Shown piece by piece: positions 7,023-11,806 of a stretch of DNA of 11,806 bases. This DNA comes from Syntrophomonadaceae bacterium. Its GTDB lineage: Bacteria; Bacillota; Syntrophomonadia; Syntrophomonadales; Syntrophomonadaceae. The stretch lies in assembly GCA_012522705.1 (NCBI GenBank), contig JAAYJY010000147.1:1-11806 (forward strand), read 5' to 3'. Under the pieces are notes generated by a model. It had not been told where the DNA came from. It did no database searches and saw nothing but the letters and a program-made list of their open reading frames with translations. The translations under genes were made by a program, and so were the position numbers. How positions within the stretch are numbered: the first letter of the stretch is position 1; every line of letters starts with the position of its first letter.

Positions 7023-7334
7023 TTATAGGCTTTCCAAACGTTGGTCGATAGCATCAAGGGCTGCCTTCAACTGCTCCCGCTGGGCCTGAAGGGTTTCTTT
7101 GGAACCTGGTTGACCATAATCATGGTTGACGTAAGCTCCGAATCCAAAACCTCTACCAAGCCCTGGTCCCTGGCCTCTTCCCAAGCCTCTGCCGAATCCT
7201 CGTCCGCAGCCGCGTCCACCGCCGCGTCCAGCCCATCCGCCGTAAGCAGGCGCATTGACCCCAGTGCAAACTCCTTGCCCTCTTCCCGTCATCGCTCCCA
7301 TTCCCATCGGACCAGTTCCATCTCTTCTTGGCAT
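7023..7334 (-). CDS. DUF5320-like Gly/Arg-rich small protein
   Basis: The 103-residue protein starts MPRRDGTGPMGMGAMTGRGQ, the usual opening of DUF5320 proteins. A Gly/Arg repeat follows (about 33-66, with units such as GRGFGRGLGRGQG), then a C-terminal coiled helix (about 79-103, ETLQAQREQLKAALDAIDQRLESL). The family is found in anaerobes next to NifX-like, DUF134 and zinc-ribbon genes. Its biochemical role is not established. A GGAG site lies about eight bases before the ATG. It is the second gene of the block that starts with the zinc-ribbon protein, 33 bases downstream of it. The NifX-like and Mrp/NBP35 ATPase genes that often accompany this family are absent from the window. Confidence 0.85.
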   Translation of the reverse strand: MPRRDGTGPMGMGAMTGRGQGVCTGVNAPAYGGWAGRGGGRGCGRGFGRGLGRGQGPGLGRGFGFGAYVNHDYGQPGSKETLQAQREQLKAALDAIDQRLESL

Positions 7335-7367
7335 AATGATCTTCTCCTTTCTATTATTCTGCCTATA

Positions 7368-7592
7368 TCAGGCTCTCGCCATGGCCGTGCCGCATTGCGG
7401 ACACTTGACTTCATAACAGGGCTGCCCGGCTTTATGCGGTACTCTATTCCTGCAATTCGGGCATTCGCAAAATCCTCCTGGCCCCGCACCCGCCGGACCT
7501 CCCATTTTACCTTTACCTGATCCACGCCCGGATTGACGTCCCAACCTATCGCCACCAGAACCCATCGGCCCTCTTCCATCTCTTCCCGGCAT
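7368..7592 (-). CDS. Small zinc-ribbon protein with DUF5320-like N-terminus
   Basis: The 74-residue product starts MPGRDGRGPMGSGGDRLGRQ, which repeats the MPxRDGxGPMG motif of the next gene. Gly/Arg/Lys-rich sequence follows to about residue 40, then a metal-binding ribbon: C44-P-N-C47 and C64-P-Q-C67, with extra Cys at 42 and 59. The two CPxC knuckles strongly suggest zinc or rubredoxin-like iron binding. The start is placed at the ATG at 7592 (AGGGGTG lies seven bases upstream). The GTG three codons earlier overlaps that ribosome binding site. It is the first gene after the promoter at 7638-7665 and probably leads an operon with the DUF5320 gene. Its role is unknown; a metal-sensing or cofactor-handling function is plausible. 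Confidence 0.82.
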   Translation of the reverse strand: MPGRDGRGPMGSGGDRLGRQSGRGSGKGKMGGPAGAGPGGFCECPNCRNRVPHKAGQPCYEVKCPQCGTAMARA

Positions 7593-7613
7593 ATAAATCA
7601 CCCCTTTTCGTTT

Positions 7614-7627
7614 ATGGCATATGCCAT
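7614..7627. promoter_or_regulatory. Operator-like palindrome ATGGCATATGCCAT
   Basis: This perfect 14-base palindrome lies just downstream of the -10 box at 7638-7643, about where +4 to +17 of the transcript would fall, and before the zinc-ribbon start. A second near-copy (TGACATATGCCA on the reverse strand, 7653-7664) overlaps the -35 box. Two half-similar sites around a promoter are typical of a repressor, but its identity is unknown. Confidence 0.6.
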
Positions 7628-7637
7628 TTATAATTTC

Positions 7638-7665
7638 ATTCTACATGATTAATGGCATATGTCAA
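7638..7665 (-). promoter_or_regulatory. Sigma-A type promoter for the zinc-ribbon/DUF5320 operon
   Basis: On the reverse strand TTGACA (7665-7660) is followed after 16 bases by TAGAAT (7643-7638). The -35 box is perfect and the -10 box is five of six. The start of transcription would fall near 7631, 35-40 bases before the zinc-ribbon start codon. It shares the string TTATTGACATATGC with the promoter at 8268-8295. Confidence 0.75.
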
Positions 7666-7805
7666 TAACTATTTGTTCTCTTTTTTAAATTTTTCATGCA
7701 AAAAACACAAGATACACGAATAAGGGGCCCATTCATAGAAATGGTCGTTCAGATGGCTGGCGGTCCAATTGTTGCGAAGACTATACCGTTGAATACAAAC
7801 CAGAA

Positions 7806-7839
7806 AACCGCAGGACTGGTATTAGCCAGCTCTGCGGTT
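7806..7839 (-). terminator. Intrinsic terminator of the phasin-like gene
   Basis: AACCGCAG (7806-7813) pairs with CTGCGGTT (7832-7839), and an inner CTGG/CCAG (7816-7819, 7826-7829) extends the stem. On the reverse strand the stem ends in GGTTTTC, about 40 bases past the stop of the 107-residue gene. The T-run is short but the stem is long. It also separates that gene from the zinc-ribbon operon promoter. Confidence 0.65.
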
Positions 7840-7877
7840 AATTTCTTTTATGCCCTTGCCCGGATGTTAAGTCTAAA

Positions 7878-8201
7878 TCAACTGTGAAAGCGAAATATAT
7901 TATTGGGATTAAACTGATATTGGTCGCTAGCCTGCACCGCTTCCTCCACCGCTTCCTGCACCATCCGTTGAAATTGCTCTTGATTGCGGCGGGTCTGCTG
8001 TCCCAGGTCTTCCACCAGTTGGATCCACTCTTTCCAGGCTGCCGAGTTCTGCTCCAATTGACTCCTGGCCATACCTTCGAACTTCTCTCGCAGGAAGTTT
8101 AGATTGCCCAGGTTAGCATGCCACATCAACCACATTCTCTCGATCGAATTCTCAATACTATGGAACGTCTGGTTTAAATCCACCCCGCTGTTGTTTTCCA
8201 A
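7878..8201 (-). CDS. Phasin-like helical protein (TTG start)
   Basis: The 107-residue protein is almost wholly helical and charged. It has Trp residues at 24, 27, 56 and 59 spaced as on amphipathic helices, and a Gln/Glu-rich coiled coil from about 46 to 92. The tail (93-107) is Asn/Phe-rich. It has no signal peptide or membrane segment. The size, helical character and W..W pattern resemble phasins or PHA-synthase-partner proteins, but I cannot name a family with certainty. The start is TTG at 8201-8199: AAGGAGG (8215-8209) lies seven bases upstream and no ATG or GTG is better placed. It has its own strong promoter and terminator, so it is probably monocistronic and well expressed. It follows the histidine kinase gene by 150 bases. 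Confidence 0.7.
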   Translation of the reverse strand: MENNSGVDLNQTFHSIENSIERMWLMWHANLGNLNFLREKFEGMARSQLEQNSAAWKEWIQLVEDLGQQTRRNQEQFQRMVQEAVEEAVQASDQYQFNPNNIFRFHS

Positions 8202-8267
8202 TTTGATTCCTCCTTATGATTGCCAACTGATAAGAATCAGACAAACAACCGCTGATATATGCCCTAT

Positions 8268-8295
8268 ATTATACGCAGTTGTAAGCATATGTCAA
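8268..8295 (-). promoter_or_regulatory. Near-perfect sigma-A promoter for the phasin-like gene
   Basis: On the reverse strand TTGACA (8295-8290) and TATAAT (8273-8268) are both perfect consensus boxes with a 16-base spacer. GGCATAT follows four bases after the -10 box and CATATG overlaps the end of the -35 box, echoing the operator layout at 7614-7665. The leader would be about 60 bases long. Confidence 0.82.
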
Positions 8296-8296
8296 T

Positions 8297-8353
8297 AAGC
8301 GCGGTTCCCATGAAGAGCGCATCGAGTGACTGAGCCGATACCCAACCGCGCTT
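8297..8353 (-). repeat. Ten-base inverted repeat at the end of the histidine kinase gene
   Basis: AAGCGCGGTT (8297-8306) and AACCGCGCTT (8344-8353) are perfect complements around a 37-base loop. The right arm includes part of the kinase stop codon, and the left arm ends one base from the -35 box of the next promoter. As RNA it could end or protect the kinase transcript, though no T-run follows. As DNA it could be a regulator site upstream of the promoter. Confidence 0.6.
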
Positions 8354-9419
8354 ACAGCACTTCCTGGAATTTGGGAAAGATAATGGTAAAGGCCGTGCCT
8401 TTGGTACTGCTGTCAAACTCCATGTAGGCATTGTGCCTTTCCACGATCCGGCAGCAAACCGCCAACCCCAAGCCGGTTCCTTTTTCCTTCGTGGTAAAAA
8501 AGGGCTTCCCCAAATGCTCCACTAAATCGACAGGTATTCCTGTTCCCTGATCCTCAATGATCAGGTTCACCCCGTATTTATCCTCATAAGTCCTGATGGT
8601 CAGAGTCCCCCCCTGAAGCATGGCATCCATACCGTTTATGACCAGGTTTAATACCAGCTGGCGCAGGTCGGCTTCGTCCATCATTATGGCTTGGGTCTTC
8701 TGCAGTACCATGTCTATTTTTATGTCTTTTTTGGTGGCTTCCGCTTGAAGAAGGGGGTGCATTTTCAATAGGCGGGTGTTGATGTCTCCCCTGACCAAAT
8801 TAACCGCCTTGTTTCTGGCCAGGGACAGGAACTCGGTAATAATGCCATTGGCCCGGTCCAATTCCTCTATCATCAAGTCCATGTTGGCGAAATCTTCATC
8901 ATATCTGGTGTCAGACCTCATCAACTGCAAAAAGCCTTTGACGGTGGTCATAGGATTGCGAACCTCGTGAGCTATACCGGCCGCCATCTCTCCAACCAGG
9001 TTCAGCCGGTCCAGGCGCGACATCTCCTGCTTGTATTGTTTCAACTCGGTAATATCATTGATTACCACCAATATGCAAGCCTGGTTATGCCACCAGATGA
9101 CCGCCGCCGATAACAGCATGGTTTTGGTCATACCTTTTATTCTGATCCTGGCTTCGTAATTTCTGGTATACCGCTGCAGCGCCACCCGCTTTTTGAAGAT
9201 TTGGTATTCGTCATGATTAACCCAGATTAAAGGGTCGCCGGCATGGATTTGGAGCGCTTGTTCTCTGGCCAGCCCGGAGACTTGCAGGAATACCTCATTG
9301 ACATCAACGAATCTCTCATCCGTTAAAGAGACGATACACATCCCCAAAGGGCTCAGGTTAAAAACCGTATTGAAGTTCTCGTTCACGGAATCGTCAGCAT
9401 AGCTTTCCAGCCCAACCAC
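8352..9419 (-). CDS. Orphan PAS-domain sensor histidine kinase, c-di-GMP riboswitch controlled
   Basis: The 355-residue soluble kinase has an N-terminal PAS domain (about 13-125). The HisKA helix pair carries phospho-acceptor His151 in GIAHEVRNPMTTVKGFLQLM. The ATPase domain has N-box Asn262, DQGTGIP (290-296) and GTGLGL (314-319). No membrane segment is visible, so the signal is likely cytosolic. The HEVRNPMTTVKGFLQL box resembles the NtrB and sporulation (KinA-like) kinases, and no response regulator is adjacent. It may therefore feed a distant partner such as Spo0A; this is inference. The start is placed at GTG 9419 because GAGGTGA (9431-9425) is five bases upstream. The in-frame GTG at 9428 lies inside that site and could be an alternative start. 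The leader holds a GEMM aptamer. Confidence 0.9.
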   Translation of the reverse strand: MVGLESYADDSVNENFNTVFNLSPLGMCIVSLTDERFVDVNEVFLQVSGLAREQALQIHAGDPLIWVNHDEYQIFKKRVALQRYTRNYEARIRIKGMTKTMLLSAAVIWWHNQACILVVINDITELKQYKQEMSRLDRLNLVGEMAAGIAHEVRNPMTTVKGFLQLMRSDTRYDEDFANMDLMIEELDRANGIITEFLSLARNKAVNLVRGDINTRLLKMHPLLQAEATKKDIKIDMVLQKTQAIMMDEADLRQLVLNLVINGMDAMLQGGTLTIRTYEDKYGVNLIIEDQGTGIPVDLVEHLGKPFFTTKEKGTGLGLAVCCRIVERHNAYMEFDSSTKGTAFTIIFPKFQEVL

Positions 9420-9424
9420 ACCAA

Positions 9425-9467
9425 TCACCTCAGCTCAATCATAAGTTCATAAATTACTGAGATAACC
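9425..9467 (-). promoter_or_regulatory. Predicted translational expression platform of the c-di-GMP riboswitch
   Basis: In the RNA (reverse strand) the element GGTTATCTCAG (9467-9457) has two possible partners. Its GGTTATCT is perfectly complementary to AGATAACC (9622-9615), the 5' strand of the aptamer's closing helix. Its ATCTCAG (9463-9457) pairs with CTGAGGT (9433-9427), which covers the kinase ribosome binding site GAGGTGA, with one wobble in seven pairs. The two pairings exclude each other. When ligand stabilises the closing helix, the element is freed to block the ribosome site, which predicts an OFF switch. Confidence 0.6.
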
Positions 9468-9533
9468 GGTTCATGAAGATACAACTATTAGCCTGCCGTA
9501 AGAGAAAACGGTAGGTCATCAGTGCGGTGATAT

Positions 9534-9625
9534 CCCAGTAACCGGCTGTCATAACTAAAATAGTCTTAGACCCTTGGTTTTGCGTCCCCGCCTTTCAACG
9601 GGTTTGCCTTTGTTGGTTATCTGAG
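9534..9625 (-). ncRNA. Cyclic di-GMP-I (GEMM) riboswitch aptamer
   Basis: The reverse strand carries the class I c-di-GMP core. GGCAAACC leads into a CCCG...CGGG stem capped by a GAAA tetraloop (complement of 9593-9596), followed by GGGACGCAAA. Next comes a helix bearing TCTAAG and TATGA (within 9548-9571), a close match to the 11-nucleotide GAAA tetraloop receptor (here a U-A closing pair), then AGCCGGTTAC. The closing helix is CAGATAACC (9623-9615) with GGTTACTG (9543-9536), eight pairs and one bulged A. This combination of tetraloop and receptor is diagnostic. It controls the PAS histidine kinase gene just downstream. Confidence 0.92.
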
Positions 9626-9650
9626 GGTATGAACCGTAAATAACCCTGAG
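9621..9650 (-). other. 5' hairpin overlapping the riboswitch closing helix
   Basis: CTGAGGGT (9621-9628) and ACCCTGAG-type bases (9643-9650) pair at seven of eight positions around ATGAACCGTAAATA. It shares 9621-9623 with the aptamer's closing helix, so the two compete at the boundary. It would lie at the very 5' end of the transcript. Confidence 0.35.
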
Positions 9651-9654
9651 TTAC

Positions 9655-9660
9655 ATTTTA
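9655..9660 (-). promoter_or_regulatory. Candidate extended -10 promoter for the riboswitch-kinase transcript
   Basis: On the reverse strand TGC precedes TAAAAT (9660-9655), an extended -10 pattern with five of six consensus bases. No good -35 box is present 16-18 bases upstream. The transcript would start near 9648, just before the aptamer hairpins. Position is right; strength is uncertain. Confidence 0.4.
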
Positions 9661-9907
9661 GCACGGATATGTGAAAACTCCATTAAAAAAACGGTTATAG
9701 CCGCTATCCCATTTGTCTTTATCTTAAACGCCAGATAACTATTCAAATCCATAATAACCCTTATTGCCGGTTCGGGTTGGCATAGACCGGCAGTCCCTTA
9801 GGTCACATTCATCTTGGCGGCAACTGATAGGAATCAACATAGAGCAGCGACTTGGGTGGAGCGACTTTGTGCAGCAACTGGTGCGTCCGGGAAAAATGAT
9901 ACCCTCC
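9661..9907. other. Non-coding interval between the kinase leader and the tRNA promoter
   Basis: No credible gene lies here. Plus-strand frames from 9764 and 9814 have no ribosome binding site or protein character. The interval holds a TGCCGGT/ACCGGCA inverted repeat (9765-9771, 9786-9792). On the reverse strand a weak AGCGG...CCGTT hairpin is followed by seven T (9684-9706); at best it is a leaky terminator. Confidence 0.5.
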
Positions 9908-9937
9908 TTGACAATCGCGCCGACTCTATACTACAAT
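9908..9937 (+). promoter_or_regulatory. Promoter of tRNA-Leu
   Basis: TTGACA (9908-9913) is followed after 18 bases by TACAAT (9932-9937). Transcription would begin near 9944, about 24 bases before the mature tRNA. A small CTGAG/CTCAG hairpin (9946-9961) sits in the short 5' leader that RNase P would remove. Confidence 0.75.
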
Positions 9938-9967
9938 TTTTCTTGCTGAGAAGATGCTCAGACCCAT

Positions 9968-10054
9968 GCGGTAGTGGCGGAACTGGCAGACGCGCTAGAT
10001 TCAGGTTCTAGTAGTCGCAAGGCTGTGGAGGTTCAAGTCCTCTCTACCGCACCA
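9968..10054 (+). tRNA. tRNA-Leu, anticodon CAG
   Basis: The acceptor arms GCGGTAG (9968-9974) and CTACCGC (10044-10050) pair fully, and ACCA is encoded at the 3' end. The anticodon stem CTAGA/TCTAG (9995-9999, 10007-10011) frames the loop TTCAGGT, with anticodon CAG at 10002-10004, which reads CUG leucine codons. The long variable arm around TAGTCGCAAGGCTGT is the class II hallmark. The T arm carries GTTCAAGTC. A single tRNA, not part of a cluster. Confidence 0.97.
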
Positions 10055-10066
10055 TACGAAACCAAA

Positions 10067-10097
10067 CCCTCGATCATTGATGGATCGAGGGTTTTTT
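10067..10097 (+). terminator. Intrinsic terminator of tRNA-Leu
   Basis: CCCTCGATC (10067-10075) and GATCGAGGG (10083-10091) form a perfect nine-base-pair stem followed by TTTTTT (10092-10097), 12 bases after the tRNA. A textbook rho-independent terminator. Confidence 0.95.
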
Positions 10098-10114
10098 CTT
10101 GGGAGGGGGCGTCA

Positions 10115-10125
10115 GGGGGACGGTT
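10115..10125 (+). repeat. GGGGGACGGTT motif, REP/RAYT-like, copy 1
   Basis: The 11-mer GGGGGACGGTT occurs here, preceded by CGTCA, and again at 10875-10885. It resembles the GGGGACGGTTC core of palindromic repeats linked to REP-associated tyrosine transposases in Firmicutes. No transposase is in the window. It may be a fragment only. Confidence 0.4.
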
Positions 10126-10238
10126 CGAGGCTGATTTCCGTTTCGGCGTGATGATAGGCGGCAGTTGGTCTGCCCCATAAGAATAAGAATTCCAGATCAC
10201 TCTCCTGAAGTGTGATGCGGCCGACATCCGCTTTCTTA

Positions 10239-10781
10239 TTATTTCACTACCTTGAGGAACTGCCGGAACAAATCATTGTCAGATATCCTCATCATCTCGA
10301 AAAGAGCTATCTCGGTGGTGGTAATGACGGCACCCTTCTCTCGCATGCGCTCCAGCGCCACCGTCCGATTCAAAGCTAGACGGGATGATACTGCGTCCGA
10401 TGCTACATGGACCTCGTATTCATTCTGTTCCAGTATGCCGCTAACGGTTTGATATACACAAACATGAGCCTCGATGCCGGCCACCAGCAGCTGCTTCCGC
10501 CTGGCCTCCCTGAGCTTGGTCAGAAATTCGGGATTATGACAGGCATTGAATGTGACCTTTTGGATCGGGACCACATTGGGCAGAAGGTCTTTTACCTCCG
10601 GGATTGTCCCTCCCAGACCCTTGGGGTTCTGTTCCACCATGATGATAGGGAGTTCAAACAACTTGGCTGCTTTGACGATCTTGAGCCAATTAGCGAAGAT
10701 CACATTGGACTCATGCACCGTCCGAGCCAGCGTTCCCTGTAGATCCACCAACAACAAGGCAGTATTATCCATGACCAACAT
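10239..10781 (-). CDS. Isochorismatase-family cysteine hydrolase (YcaC/ISOC-like)
   Basis: The 180-residue soluble protein has the family triad: Asp13 in LLVDLQG, Lys75 in VPIQKVTFNA and nucleophile Cys108 in GIEAHVCVYQT (102-112). The QNPKGLGGT segment (51-59) and the GIEAHVCV box are typical of the YcaC/ISOC1-2 branch rather than true isochorismatase. Such enzymes cleave amide or ester bonds in small molecules, and the substrate here is unknown. Its length is normal for the branch. The start at 10781 has GAGGGGGG seven bases upstream; a second ATG four codons in is less well placed. It lies downstream of the ABC ATPase gene on the same strand, 131 bases apart with a REP-like hairpin in between. 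Confidence 0.9.
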   Translation of the reverse strand: MLVMDNTALLLVDLQGTLARTVHESNVIFANWLKIVKAAKLFELPIIMVEQNPKGLGGTIPEVKDLLPNVVPIQKVTFNACHNPEFLTKLREARRKQLLVAGIEAHVCVYQTVSGILEQNEYEVHVASDAVSSRLALNRTVALERMREKGAVITTTEIALFEMMRISDNDLFRQFLKVVK

Positions 10782-10858
10782 ACCGAAGCCCCCCTCTCAA
10801 TAAAGACTAGTGTATCTCTATACTACCACGCCCGGTTCGGCTCGGTACCCCCCGCCAG

Positions 10859-10894
10859 GAATTTCCCCGATAAAGGGGGACGGTTATGAAATTC
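10859..10894. repeat. Hairpin repeat with GGGGGACGGTT, REP/RAYT-like, copy 2
   Basis: GAATTTC (10859-10865) and GAAATTC (10888-10894) are perfect outer arms. Inside them CCCC (10865-10868) and GGGG (10875-10878) flank GATAAA, and the 11-mer GGGGGACGGTT (10875-10885) also occurs at 10115. The nested palindrome fits a REP-type element. No T-run on either strand, so it is not a standard terminator. Confidence 0.5.
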
Positions 10895-10912
10895 TATCCC
10901 CCGGATCTCTTT

Positions 10913-11806
10913 TTAGAAATCGTGGCTCTCTGCGTCCAGGCTCTGGCCCTCCCGCAATTGGTCCCGCAGTTGGTTCATTTTATGGTCTGCTTCCAGCATC
11001 CGCATCAACAGCTCCGCTTCCCGCTCGGTCCTCTCCACTACTCCTACTATCCCGCCGTTCTTCATGATCAATCTCCGCTGCCCCATCAGGGCCAGGATGG
11101 GATCATGGGTGGCGATCATAACTATCTTCTTGTTTTCCATCAACAACCGCAGGGCCGTTTCCCGCTCGATGCCCGCGTTTTCGATCTCGTCTATCAGCAC
11201 GATGGGGGAGGAACTCAAACAAGCCACATCCGCAATCATCAAAGCCCGCGACTGACCGCCGCTCAATGCGGTTATCGGGGTCACCCCCGGGAAACCTTCC
11301 CCGGACAATTCATTGGCGCGGGCCAGCACCGTGGCCACCAGGTCATCCACATCCGGCAGCATCCGGCTCTCGGCATGCATACGGATGAAATCTTCCACAC
11401 TGGCATCCATGACGAAATTCATATTCTGGGACAACTGGGCCACCATCCTCTGTCCCCCGCTCAACATCGCTTCCAACGCGGGCCGGCTACCATCTATCAA
11501 CACCGTCCGCCCGGTGGGCGTGTCATTCTGGGCCAGCCATTCTATATCCTCCAGCAAGCGGCTTTTCCCTGAACCAGTAGGTCCCACCAGGCAGACTACC
11601 TCCCCCGCCTTGATGTTTATCTCCACCGACTCGGGCCGCCCATCCCGGTCGGTCCCGCCTTGGATGGTCAGAGAGTCCACCCAATTCTTCTGCTCCCCGG
11701 GCTTGGGAAAGGAGCGCAGATAGGCAGCTGCCAGGTCCCCCAATTCGGCTCGGCTCAGTCCCGCCTCTTCCAGGGTTAGGTCATCCAGCCCCGCCATGTA
11801 TTGCGC
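10913..11806 (-). CDS. Soluble ABC-type ATPase, 5' end beyond the window
   Basis: This single ABC nucleotide-binding domain of at least 298 residues has no membrane segment. Numbered from an internal Met at 11797, it has Walker A GPTGSGKS (72-79), signature LSGGQ (179-183), Walker B IVLIDEIENAG (199-209) with catalytic Glu204, and the H-loop His231. It is odd that a second LSGGQ occurs at 112-116, just before the Q-loop-like AQLSQN (120-125). The frame is open to the right edge with no ribosome binding site at that Met, so the true start is outside the window. The C-terminus (250-294) is a charged coiled helix. A transport partner is not in view. It may be a non-transport ATPase; the substrate is unknown. 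Confidence 0.85.
   Translation of the reverse strand, partial: AQYMAGLDDLTLEEAGLSRAELGDLAAAYLRSFPKPGEQKNWVDSLTIQGGTDRDGRPESVEINIKAGEVVCLVGPTGSGKSRLLEDIEWLAQNDTPTGRTVLIDGSRPALEAMLSGGQRMVAQLSQNMNFVMDASVEDFIRMHAESRMLPDVDDLVATVLARANELSGEGFPGVTPITALSGGQSRALMIADVACLSSSPIVLIDEIENAGIERETALRLLMENKKIVMIATHDPILALMGQRRLIMKNGGIVGVVERTEREAELLMRMLEADHKMNQLRDQLREGQSLDAESHDF

Noticed and set aside
7130..7240. Repeated G/C-rich units that could suggest a CRISPR or tandem array
   Set aside because: They are the codons of the Gly/Arg repeat of the DUF5320 protein, without regular spacers.
7696..7887. Plus-strand open frame of 63 codons
   Set aside because: No ribosome binding site before the ATG, and it runs through the terminator hairpin at 7806-7839; judged non-coding.
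9684..9706. Hairpin followed by seven T on the reverse strand
   Set aside because: The stem is only about five pairs including a wobble, and no gene clearly ends there; kept only as a remark under the non-coding interval.

Overview
The window looks like chromosomal DNA of an anaerobic, Gram-positive-type bacterium, most likely a Clostridia/Syntrophomonadales- or Peptococcaceae-like Firmicute. This is an inference. It rests on strong AGGAGG-type ribosome binding sites, GTG and TTG starts, sigma-A type promoters, a class I c-di-GMP riboswitch, a DUF134/DUF5320/zinc-ribbon cluster of the kind common in strict anaerobes, and phasin-type proteins that suggest polyhydroxyalkanoate storage. No phage, IS element, CRISPR array or rRNA is visible. 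Short GC-rich palindromic fragments resemble decayed REP-type repeats.

Layout. Positions 1-1017 (minus strand) hold the N-terminus of an AarF/UbiB-family protein and a COG3937-type phasin-like protein. They are separated by about 580 bases with two possible 31-residue ORFs, an intricate inverted-repeat structure and REP-like fragments. Positions 1160-2380 (minus) encode a class I/II PLP-dependent aminotransferase. It is divergent from a large P2-type cation-pumping ATPase (2546-5290, plus), which is followed by a small two-helix membrane protein (5400-5624, plus). Convergent with these is a minus-strand block: DUF89 phosphatase-like protein (5632-6498), DUF134 helix-turn-helix protein (6603-6959), Gly/Arg-rich DUF5320 protein (7023-7334) and a zinc-ribbon protein (7368-7592). 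The block is read from a promoter at 7638-7665 with a perfect 14-base palindrome just downstream.

Positions 7878-9660 (minus) hold a phasin-like coiled-coil protein with its own promoter and a TTG start, preceded by an orphan PAS-domain histidine kinase. The kinase leader contains a c-di-GMP-I (GEMM) aptamer and what reads as a complete translational switch. A tRNA-Leu(CAG) gene with promoter and terminator lies on the plus strand at 9908-10097. The window ends with an isochorismatase-family hydrolase (10239-10781, minus) and a soluble ABC ATPase (10913 to the edge, minus, 5' end missing).

How the genes may work together. The best-supported regulatory unit is c-di-GMP acting on translation of the histidine kinase. 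The -35 regions of the zinc-ribbon operon and of the phasin-like gene share the 14-mer TTATTGACATATGC, and both promoters have 16-base spacers, so the two units may share a regulator. Two separate phasin-like genes in 12 kb point to carbon-storage granules. The kinase next to one of them might link c-di-GMP to storage or sporulation, but that is inference.
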